DNA from: Psococerastis gibbosa
Lineage: Eukaryota > Arthropoda > Insecta > Psocodea > Psocidae
Assembly: GCA_963971405.1 (NCBI GenBank)
Contig: OZ020486.1
Location: forward strand, 3,224,001-3,288,000
Length of the DNA: 64,000 nucleotides
Direction of reading: 5' to 3'
In this document: piece by piece, positions 12,701 to 19,877 of the stretch
Position numbering within the stretch: the first letter of the stretch is position 1
Layout of the letters: every line of letters begins with the position of its first letter
The notes under the pieces: generated by a model
Databases searched by the model: none
Seen by the model: the letters and a program-made list of their open reading frames with translations, nothing else
Told to the model about the DNA's origin: nothing
Made by a program: the position numbers and the translations under genes

Positions 12701-15700
12701 CGATGGCGTCTTTGACCATTGTGCCATAAAACTATCAGAGTTGTCACACGTCCAGGTCTACCAAAAATATTTTTGAATCCTGGGGCTACTTTCTACGTCA
12801 TTTCAATGGCCGGTGGCCACAGAAATTAAGAGAAATATTTTTGTCGGTAAGCGAATGTCCCATCTCTCCTATCAATGCCGGATTAACACCTGGGGGGGGG
12901 GGGGCGTTGGCACAAGATATGGGGGGCCGTGGGTGCAAACCAGAGGCGGACGAGGCTGTCCCAGACAGAGGCGGTCCCAAACCTCATAAAAGGGGGAGGC
13001 ACTTGTCAGTGGCGTAACGATAGGTTTTCGAAGAGGGCGGTGTATAACTTGGCGCCCCTCCACCTATTTCGATAAAAGTGTATAAAATGGGGAAAGCCGT
13101 TCTCATGGGCGTAGGCAGCTTTTAAATTAATGACCTTAGTTTGGTTCGGAGGATATGAAGGGGGACCCGGGGGTCTCCCACGCGGGAGAAATTTAGCGAA
13201 AACAGACATGAAATAGTTTGATTTTACACATTTCGATAGCAGTAACTGAAATTTTACAGGCAATTAATATAATTGCTTATAAGGGGGCCCGGGGGAATTT
13301 TAAGCATTTCTGGGGGGGGGGGGGCGGGGGCCTGTGCCCCAAGTGCCCATGGGTTAATCCGGCACTCACTGTCTCCTATATTGAACTCAAACTACGACCA
13401 ACTAATTGACAACCAAGTACACAAAGGCAGTTCTACTGCGAGGGTTATGCTAGGAGAGTTGCCATTGGAGCAAATGGGTTGGTGCAAAATAACCAGAGTC
13501 TACTTCAGAAAATGTATCTCAAAAAACGTGCACCAGCAGTAATACGAGAGAAAAATCTGCAGAAGTAGACTGTATGGTTTTGCACCAACCCATTTGTTCC
13601 ACCTAGTGTTCTACATAGGCAGGGTTTCCACATACGTCAATGGTAAATATGGTTTTGACGTGGTAGCAGACATTTTAGTATGTCTTTAATGTCTGCTAAA
13701 ACGTCAATACCACATTTACCATTGACCATTGACGTATGTGGAAACCCCGCCATAGGAGAGAGGGGGGCATGACTGGTCGTGGCGTCGCGGGTGGCCCCAG
13801 GACTGTCCCATCTCTGTCCTATTTAGAGCTCTAGTTCCAACGACTCTCGCAGTAGATCTGCCCTCATGTACCTGGCTGAAGAGGTAATCGCAGACTTTTG
13901 GCAGTCAAATTCCACAGGAAATACTGATCGCAGCCACTGCAGGTGTCATAACTACATTTTGATACAGTTATACGAGAATGTAGAATGTATAGTTAGTAAC
14001 GTACAAGAGGCTCAGATGAAGTTCATCAGAACAGTCAGGTAGAGGACAAGTAGGGATGGGATAAGAATTGAAGTAGTGAGAAGAAAGTTCGGGGTGGAAG
14101 AACCATTGCTGGAGAAGATAACAGTAAGGAGACTGCAACGGTGCGGGTACGTGAAGCGAATGGATAACAGCAGGTTTAAGATGAAATGGCCGGAAGAAGA
14201 AATAGAGAATATGAAGAGGCGATCTCAGAGGAGTGAGTATGGTATAGGAGAAACTGATAAATAACAAGATGTGGACTGACACGATAAAATCAAATGTATT
14301 TAACTCTATCTTAAAGTACAGGATGCATATCAAAAATTACCAACCCCAAATGTTCATAAGAATATGCTCGGGGAGGGTGTCGAGGAGGCACATGTACCAC
14401 ACCAGTGCAATTATACATTATTATTGTTATAGCTTTAGTTCCCTGGCGTAGGCTTTAGCCCATTGCTTATCTCTGAATACATAAAGGTCTAAAGGTGCTT
14501 TGGCACATAACATTTACAAATTAGTAAATTAATTGGAACTTCCCTCCAGGTTCAAGTAAGTGATCTCGCGAAGCGATCTACTCCGAGCAGAGGAACTTCA
14601 TTAAATTAGTCAGCATTAGAGAAAGCGCAGCATCCAAGGTGCTTTGTGAATGAGGGGCATTCACAAAGTATGTGCTCCGCCGTCTCATTCTGCACTTAGT
14701 GTCACTCAGCCTGCTGAGTCTGTTCATGCCAACTCGGAATAGTCCAGGGCAAGTCAGTAAAGCATACCCGGGCAACTGGACTTGATTATTGACGACGCCG
14801 ACGATTTCTTTCACGCTAACTCATCATCATTCATAGCTTCACGATCAATATTTACAGTGAAATTTGACTTCATGTAAAAATCGGGGAGTGGGGTGTCTGA
14901 TTTGATCGTAACAAAAAATATACATACGCTTGTCTTCAACTCTACATGTCTGACGCGGCCTTGAATGTCATCCCTCGTGCGGCTGATGCGCACATCTTCT
15001 TCAGATTGCGCCTGCGCGGCGGCTAACGCTCGGATGATCTGGACCAACACAAGACAGAGGCAAACGTACAAAAACCATGCAAGCAAGCCAGCACCAGGTA
15101 CTGTAGCCATACGCCGCATAGATTAAACCACGCCCACGTGCTACACTGTTCTGGCACTGCCTCTATGCGACTATATAAATATACAGCTGTTAATAGGAAA
15201 GTAACATAATTAGTTAAAAGTAATGTTTATATGATAATGCAGCAACTTTTTTTTTCAAGCCCCAAGCATACCGGTGCAAAAGTTATTTATACCATTGTCT
15301 GTACACTGCAAAAAAAAATAGTAAATCAACTATTACTGTTTTAAGTTCTTGAACAACTCAGGGTATTAACAATGTCGATGTTATTCCTAGTGAAGTGTGT
15401 TAAGTCGAGTTAAGTTAACACTCGTGTTAAGTCAGCCAGATTTTTTTTAAGCCGGATGTTTTCAACCAAGTGGTAGCTGAAGACTTATGGCTTCAATAAA
15501 TTTATGTTACTAAGCGTGTAATCATAGCACAATAGCTTGCATGTAAGTGGTAAAAAGCATGTATTTTGCCCAGCATTACAGAAAACTTCAATAGAGTAAC
15601 TACAGACAGTCAATGAACGGCAGGCTGAATAGGAAGCCTGCAAAATAAACGGCACTGAGGAACCAAACATGCCGCGATGAAATAATATTTTTTGAAAATG

Positions 15701-18700
15701 ATATAGCCCAACATATTACATTAATCATCAAATTATATATGGGTGGGCACTGTAGAAACTAGGCTACTTGTTCTTTTTTCTCGAAAAAGCCGATGATTTC
15801 GACCTACCACCAACAGTTTTGTAGAAGGCCGGACATTTTGCTAAAAAAAAACACCTGAGATCTGGCCGGCTTCCACTCATGGAAAAGGAAAGCTAAGGTA
15901 ACCAGCGTGCTAGCTAAACGCACTTCAGGGTAGATTGAAGCTCAATAACCCAAACCGGCGCTACGATCGATAATTGAATGCAGCCGTTGAGCAGCCGCCA
16001 TATTTGTTTATACACTCAATAAACCTGCAACTCATGCACAGACGGACCCCCCCCCCCCCTTCAAAATCGCTAAGAAATGAAAATGATCAGATGAAAAATT
16101 CATAAAAAATGCAATTCAAAACAAAAACAAAACAGCATTTACATGACTTAGGCCTATTAATAGCATTTGTAACTATTATATAAAATCTATTTTATGCGGT
16201 TCTTTCTTTATCTATTCAAATGTCAAAATTTCAGATAATGTAAACTTTTCATTTTTTTGTTAATTTTTCATCTGGCTATCTTCATATGCTTGTGGCCGCG
16301 GATGGAAGAGTTAATTAAGTTAGTCAAATTAACTCGTGCATTCAATGTTTACAAAATATTTTGAAATCTCCTACTGAGTGGAAAACCAGAAGCGTTATTT
16401 ATGTATGTAACAATCAAATCAATTTTATATTGATCTTCTATGCGTTCCGATCCGAAATCATTAATCAGATAATGACGAGACATTGGTTGGGTGTTCTGGG
16501 TTCCTGATTCAAAAAATTTACATGTAAGATTTTTTTGATTCCTAACTCTGAACTACCCTTATGTTCGGGAATGTAGCTTTGTTAATTAATTTTTTACATG
16601 TTTTGTGCATACGTACAGTAATTAATAAATCTTTGCGTGCATTTAGAGGCAACCAGTGATGGGGGTCGGAAGAGAGATGGTTTGATAGTGAAGAGGAGGG
16701 ACAAGAAAGAGTGGAGGAGGCTCACGTTACACACCCGGGCACCAGGAGATGATTAGCACTGATGAGGATGATAAACGGAGGAAACGGGGAACCAGGAAGT
16801 ACTGTGTGTACCCTATGAAAAATGTGGTGGAGGAAAATTGAAACCACGCACACAAGGACTGTTAGGTAGTTCTTTTTATAATTACCATTTTATGTGGCGG
16901 CCGGATTCTTTCCCTAGCAGGGACTGCAGGAATATTTTGGTACGGAGCTGCAGCGATCCGCTGTTTGGGCTGGCTGGACGAGGCTGGCGGGTCATTTCGG
17001 AAGGTCCGCTGTAGTGGCGTCGAGGCTGGCGGCGCATTACGGACGCTCCGCTGTGGTGGGGGCGAGGCCCTGCGAAGCTCGGCAGCTCTCTGGAATCGCG
17101 GTGGCGCCGCGTAGCGCTGCGAAGACGGTCGCCTGCTGGTAATGGACTTGCCGAAGGTTCCGCCAAAACCAATCGGTCGCCGGATGGACTTACCTTTCTG
17201 AAAAAAATCAAAATACGTTTGAGGTAGGAGAAAACGGTATTCAACACCTAGAAGTTATCATCAACAATAATCAGCTCCAGGAGTAATAAGTGAACCTCCT
17301 CAACTCCTCCACTTCTGATTGATGAACACTTCCTCTGGTACTAGTCCAACTCACCTCAATTTGGTTTCTGTATATATCTGTTCCTTATCTTTCCTCCAGA
17401 TCATCCCCCGACAATATTCTCACGCAACTTCTTCCGACGAATTATAGCAAGCCTTGCAGCCACAACGGGATTTATTATTGTTTGGAGGCGTCCATGGCGT
17501 CCTTCGATTGGTCGAAGAAGACGTGCTTATAAAATACCCTATGTCCCTTCTATCCTATTTTTATTTTTATTAGCATTATACATAACTTAAGATCTTACCG
17601 ATTTGCTCGTCTTTTGCTGGCTAACCAGCCGCATAATGTGCTCGGAGCTCTGGTCTGCCACCGCAGTGACTAAGCCATTCGCTACGCGAAAATCACGAGG
17701 ATGGGCACCAACGAACTCCACAAGGGAAGTGTAACCTAACGACTTGAAGTCATCGGACCCTCCGATGTCTCTGTAATCCGCTGAAACAAACCATTTCCAA
17801 ACTAGAACTTTTTCATATATTTTTTTACGGGATTACAGTTGCTTTAGGTTAACTAAAGATACCCCGCTATTCACAAAGTCGGATGGAAATGCAAATGAAG
17901 TGCAAGGCTAACATTCCCCACAAATTTCTCGGCTTTTAGGCGCTTCGACTATTCTCACAACAGACGTCGCTACCCCTAAACCTGGCTCTGGGCCCATTAT
18001 AGGATTTGTTGCTTCTTCTCTAGCAAGGGCATCAGCCATTTCAATGCTTCAACTCATTTATGCCCGGGTGTCACCTATGATAGCTCTACGATCAATATTC
18101 TTCTTAAAGTTACAGCCGGCTGACTGGTTGGCAGTAACATGTGGCATCGATGCCTCCCCTCCCCTTGATCCTGGCACGCCCTCTTCAGCTCCAGATCATC
18201 CTCCATCTTTTGCTGCAGATATTCATTTCTTGGGCACCCAGGTAGGTAGACGCCTTTAATGATTCCTTCCGTGATGCAACTGACGATGTTCTCGTGTCGT
18301 TGCTAATGCCCGATCCCGCGAGCTCTTCTTGATCATAATGATGCAACCAGAGTGTGGCTTCTGCTTATTCTACTTAGAACCTCATCATTCTACAGTATTA
18401 AAATATCCAACAATGTTCAAAATGTTGCCAGAAAAACACCCAACCCAAGCCGACCAAAACTTATTTTATTTTATACCTTTTTGCATAAAATAAAATAATT
18501 AACCTATTATACTGATCTCCATTTATTGACACAAATTGAAAATCCCGTAAAGGTCTAGAGGTCTAGTTAAGTTATAAAATAACATAATTTGGTTAAAAAA
18601 TTTATACAAAAGCTTAATAGAAATCAATTTCTGAAAGAATTAACGGTCGGCGAAACATAGTTATTTACTTACATCCCACTTTATGTCGAATGTTTGCATT

Positions 18701-19110
18701 GGCAGGTATAGCCACTTATGGCTTATAATGGCATATTTTAAGGAAGGAACATGAAACATGTCAGGCATGCAAACAATCCTTACCAATGGGACCTTTGCCT
18801 TCTACTTTACATGCACTTATATTCGACCTTTTGAACCGCGGGGTAGCTTAACTAGACCTTTGCCGAAAATTCATAACCCATAAGGCTTGTTTTTTGCAAA
18901 TGTCAACCTTGGCATTTTGGCATCTCCATCTCAGTACATGCAGCAACAATTTGTCTAGACCAGCGGCTGTTCTGTAAGAAGCAACAGATGATTAGCATAG
19001 GCTAGATTGTAAATTTACGTACCATAAAGTCTTTTAGTCTGCAGCCCACCTTTGGCAGAGATTACCAGGGCTCTCAAATCGGTAACCAATTTCTGTTCCA
19101 AATCCGCCAT
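644..19110 (-). CDS. LOTUS/Tudor-domain protein, TDRD7/Tapas-like (3' end beyond the window)
   Basis: Eleven exons, high to low coordinate: 19110-19023, 17780-17599, 17197-16886, 11011-10937, 7590-7389, 4774-4668, 3954-3841, 3386-3183, 2697-2536, 2091-2017 and 763-644. They total 1,641 nt, join in phase with GT-AG sites and give 547 residues without a stop. Residues about 5-75 form a LOTUS (OST-HTH) domain (GGLQTKRLYADYRDIGG across the first intron). Residues 91-194 are a basic, Pro/Ser-rich linker. Residues about 323-397 read as a dsRNA-binding domain, about 412-475 as a second LOTUS, and from 508 a Tudor domain begins (VYAIYTASVCPYQFWCRF). Family knowledge: LOTUS/Tudor proteins such as TDRD5, TDRD7, Tejas and Tapas act in germ granules and the piRNA pathway and bind Vasa-type helicases. 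The start ATG at 19110 opens directly into the LOTUS fold. The exon at 10937-11011 is the least certain, since it rests on phase and splice sites only. Confidence 0.8.
1190..1266 (-). repeat. tRNA-derived SINE, head fragment
   Basis: The minus strand carries the tRNA-like head of the window's main SINE family (GGTACGGACTC, then CACCCGAAAGGTTATTGGC). This copy has lost the body and tail. Confidence 0.7.
2536..3954 (-). CDS. Exons 7-9 of the LOTUS/Tudor gene: dsRNA-binding domain and second LOTUS
   Basis: Exons 3954-3841 (38 codons), 3386-3183 (68 codons) and 2697-2536 (54 codons) are all phase 0. The first two join into a dsRBD-like run: LASICMKKGLPVPDYENV, then VYTFTSIIKI, then EEDARISAANKALAAL, matching the P-x-Y, central strands and A-x-x-AA-x-x-AL helix of that domain. 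The following ERFLNDVV, IWFDMLPESFIDAC and WQDLVENCPLITV form a second LOTUS-type helix-turn-helix. An acidic stretch (DVEEEIPEMADLVLDEP) links the two. Confidence 0.75.
2797..2985 (-). repeat. tRNA-derived SINE copy
   Basis: Full-length but diverged copy on the minus strand. It has the tRNA-like head with the CACCCGAAACGTTGTTGGC block, the body GGAGGGCACGTAAA, and the CTAACTCCGCT tail module. It lies in an intron of the LOTUS/Tudor gene. Confidence 0.75.
4266..4465 (+). repeat. tRNA-derived SINE copy
   Basis: Plus-strand copy of about 200 bp: head GTAGAGTAGTGGTACGGACT, a B-box-like CTTCGAGTCC, body GAGGGCATATAAAGCAGGCG, and tail TTGGCTTAGTAATAGAACAA ending in an A/T-rich segment. B box and size point to RNA polymerase III origin. 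Confidence 0.8.
5240..7302 (-). repeat. SINE copy split by a LINE insertion
   Basis: The SINE tail and body lie at about 5240-5398 and its head at about 7268-7302, both minus strand. The break falls inside the B-box region: GGGACTC on the left, and the AACAACTTTC block resumes on the right. The intervening 1.87 kb is a LINE on the plus strand, so the SINE is the older insertion. Confidence 0.8.
5399..7266 (+). mobile_element. 5'-truncated CR1/L2-group LINE
   Basis: Reverse transcriptase spans 5399-6375, with NYRPISLLSNVSKIFEKIM, the LDIKKAFDTVPH motif A, GLPQGSTLSSLFF, and FADDT where most families have YADD. The C-terminal region follows in a second frame (6346-6891, HSHLSYAITAWGG-type RT thumb), so one frameshift near 6358 separates the two. 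No endonuclease domain remains. The 3' end runs into an A-rich stretch and a short GATTT tandem, the kind of simple-repeat tail used by CR1/L2-type LINEs instead of poly(A). It interrupts a SINE. Confidence 0.85.
7531..7722 (-). repeat. Partial tandem duplication of the 5' part of exon 5
   Basis: Positions 7643-7722 repeat 7531-7605 about 115 bp away. The unit covers the intron end, the CAG acceptor and roughly the first 20 codons of exon 5 (TCATTCACGGAGTACCGGGC against CCATTCACGGAGTACCGGGC). The upstream copy stays open for about 35 codons and then meets a stop, and no donor is visible before it. It could be a decayed duplicate or an alternative acceptor. Confidence 0.6.
8149..8318. repeat. 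Palindromic MITE, family with AGTCTACTTCAGA arms
   Basis: The two arms carry AGTCTACTTCAGATGATTTC and its near complement around a spacer of about 70 bp. The outer ends resemble CCAATTGG...GGTTGGTGC of the copies at 13459 and 37384. No coding capacity. Confidence 0.6.
8577..9607 (-). mobile_element. Helentron-like non-autonomous element (HINE-type), copy 1 with flank segment
   Basis: A core of about 880 bp (8577-9457) starts AAGAACCGGTCCGAG, includes the CGAGTTCACTCG stem-loop, and ends in CGTATAAATTGGAAAGC. Both ends carry GCTTTCCAATTTATA in opposite orientation, and a GACA/GTCT microsatellite lies inside. The following 150 bp (9458-9607) also flank the copy at 35331, so they belong to a longer version of the family. 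The subterminal repeats, GTCY core and terminal hairpin resemble DINE-1/HINE elements; the assignment is inferred. Confidence 0.65.
9625..9822 (-). mobile_element. Helentron-like element, partial copy 2
   Basis: Only the microsatellite core and one end are present: GACAGACAGACAGACATTTCG, GTAAATCCGTTGAAATCTCG and the terminal ATAAATTGGAAAGC. It lies directly beyond copy 1. Confidence 0.7.
9996..10819 (+). mobile_element. Helentron-like element, copy 3
   Basis: Complete in outline, from GCTTTCCAATTTATACGTAG through a GTCT core to the CGAGTAAACTCG hairpin and GGACCGGTTCTT. It is inverted relative to copy 1. The longest frame, a run of about 97 residues, reflects the shared DNA consensus rather than a recognised protein. 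Confidence 0.75.
11060..11130 (+). repeat. Short interspersed repeat with CATAAGCTAAGT core
   Basis: The block CACCATAAGCTAAGTAAGGCC followed by GAAATGGCAATG recurs at about 51180-51250 (plus) and, reversed, at about 4575-4640 and 12240-12325. It is a short repeat family of unknown type. Confidence 0.5.
12535..12615. repeat. CCAACC-rich minisatellite
   Basis: Imperfect tandem runs of CCAACCAACCC and CCACCC. The Gly/Trp-rich frames on the other strand are products of this repeat. Confidence 0.6.
12876..13364. mobile_element. G-rich MITE with TGCCGGATTAAC inverted termini
   Basis: Starts TGCCGGATTAACACC and ends GGTTAATCCGGCA. The inside has long G runs and the hairpin-like CCCGGGGGTCTCCC. 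No transposase is encoded. Confidence 0.6.
13459..13604. repeat. Palindromic MITE, AGTCTACTTCAGA family
   Basis: Begins CATTGGAGCAAATGGGTTGG and ends with its near complement CCAACCCATTTGTTCC. Inner arms carry AGAGTCTACTTCAGAAAATG and CTGCAGAAGTAGACTGT. It is the cleanest of four copies in the window. Confidence 0.7.
13618..13751. repeat. Near-perfect palindromic MITE, GGCGGGGTTTCCACAT family
   Basis: About 134 bp folding back on itself: GGGTTTCCACATACGTCAAT on the left and its complement ending in AAACCCCGCC on the right, around a TATGTCTTTAA-like centre. ATA lies on both sides, as it does at 28354-28471. Confidence 0.75.
13996..14262 (+). mobile_element. Decayed LINE C-terminal fragment
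   Basis: Reads QMKFIRTVR, then RIEVVRRKFGVEEPLLEKI, then QRCGYVKRMDNSRF, the conserved segment after the reverse transcriptase in many LINEs (M-K-F-L-R-x-V, R-R-E-x-G-V-E, G-H-V-x-R-M-D). Several stops show it is dead. Confidence 0.65.
14578..14800 (-). mobile_element. Decayed LINE fragment with ETAEHILCECPSF zinc region
   Basis: On the minus strand one frame reads NETAEHILCECPSF, the Cys/His motif near the C terminus of many LINE polyproteins. The frame just upstream (FRVGMNRLSRLSDTKC) supplies the preceding conserved part, so a frameshift lies between them. Confidence 0.6.
14811..15119 (-). CDS. Possible small membrane-anchored or secreted protein, 102 aa
   Basis: An ATG at 15119 opens a frame whose residues about 8-35 are strongly hydrophobic (LLAWFLYVCLCLVLVQII), followed by a charged region (SEEDVRISRTRDD) and a soluble C-terminal half. 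A good TATA-like box (TATATTTATATAG) lies about 55 bp upstream at 15172-15184. A GTATGT after 63 codons could be a donor, in which case only the first part is exon. It sits in intron 3 of the LOTUS/Tudor gene on the same strand. No family is recognised, and the frame could be fortuitous. Confidence 0.35.
   Translation of the reverse strand: MRRMATVPGAGLLAWFLYVCLCLVLVQIIRALAAAQAQSEEDVRISRTRDDIQGRVRHVELKTSVCIFFVTIKSDTPLPDFYMKSNFTVNIDREAMNDDELA
15170..15186 (-). promoter_or_regulatory. TATA-like box upstream of the small 15119-14811 frame
   Basis: The minus strand reads TATATTTATATAG about 55 bp before the ATG at 15119, a plausible distance for a TATA box. No other promoter element was identified. 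Confidence 0.35.
15190..16660. other. Intronic stretch, nothing recognised
   Basis: A/T-rich intron sequence with short homopolymers (for example a C run near 16050). No open frame, tRNA or family repeat could be supported. Confidence 0.5.
16670..16790 (+). mobile_element. LINE 3' remnant
   Basis: The end KEWRRLTLHTRAPG followed by a GATGAGGATGAT-type tail matches the end of the copy at 55135-55480 (RRLTYHTRA, then GATGATGATG). It is a short 3' remnant. Confidence 0.5.
16886..19110 (-). CDS. Exons 1-3 of the LOTUS/Tudor gene: N-terminal LOTUS domain and basic linker
   Basis: Exon 1 (19110-19023) starts MADLEQKLVTDLRALVISA and ends in phase 1. Exon 2 (17780-17599) completes the LOTUS fold with FKSLGYTSLVEFVGAHPRDF, the usual LOTUS pattern of a GY/GF turn followed by a helix and a short basic strand. 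Exon 3 (17197-16886) is a 104-residue segment rich in Arg, Pro and Ser and probably disordered. Donors GTACGT, GTAAGA and GTAATT and acceptors TTTCAG or TTTTCAG support each edge. Confidence 0.8.
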
Positions 19111-19639
19111 CGGGATAACCTCAACAGGTTAGTGCAATGTCAGTAATGTCACATACACAACACAATGTCTCAAAAGTATATGTACACCATCACTTATTTT
19201 TAAGGCAAGGCTCATCACATTTTTGACTTTTAAGTAAAAAAACAAAAACAAAAACTAAGCAATTGTTCTCAAGAAATAAACTTTCACTGACTTTTGTAGA
19301 TTTTACTTTTAGACCAGCATCAGAAACTGATTAACTTGTTTTGCTTCAAGCTTGATTCCTTGATTATAACACTTATAACAGAACAGAAATTAACAGAATA
19401 ACAGAAACAGCTTTTCATCTTCATCACGCGTTTCCGGCGTTTCACTTTATCTTTTATTGTAAATAACTAAATAAGAAGAGGTTGCAGTCAACCAATGAGA
19501 CCATGCTGTAAATCAATCAAAGTTTAGATTATGACGTCATTTCTTAAACATTATATGTATAGTTGACATTAAAACATTTTGAATGAAAGTGGTCCATTTC
19601 CGTTTGGTTTTTCAGAACGGTAGATTTACAATAAATAAT
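19111..19639. promoter_or_regulatory. Upstream region between the LOTUS/Tudor gene and the transposon
   Basis: About 530 bp separate the LOTUS/Tudor ATG (minus, 19110) from the transposon edge at 19640. The segment is A/T-rich and should contain that gene's promoter and 5' UTR. No distinct TATA box was identified. Confidence 0.4.
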
Positions 19640-19651
19640 GGGGTATACAGG
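19640..19651 (+). repeat. Left terminal inverted repeat of the ISL2EU element
   Basis: GGGGTATACAGG, preceded by AT. It is the exact inverse complement of 31701-31712. Beyond 12 bp the two ends diverge. Confidence 0.8.
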
Positions 19652-19877
19652 CATTTTTTTTGCCGTATTTAGAATGAAGCTAGATTTTATTTTACATATA
19701 AATTGATATAAATTTCTTTTAAATTTATTCTTACTTGGGAGTAAAATTCATTTATAAATTTTGCTTTTAAGGCAGGGGCGGCCATATTTGAACGTCACCG
19801 TTCCCACCACCATAGTAAACAAAAACGGAAAACATAATATAATCGTGTTTCTTTTTACTTGGTTTTCCTAATTTTAC

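Noticed and set aside
12798-13542. Several Gly/Pro-rich frames
   Set aside because: They are translations of G or C runs inside an inverted-repeat element.
16882-17247. 121-aa Arg-rich frame starting with Met at 17247
   Set aside because: The exon of the LOTUS/Tudor gene here uses a different register; with the acceptor at 17197 and phase 0 the other frame is open and joins its neighbours.
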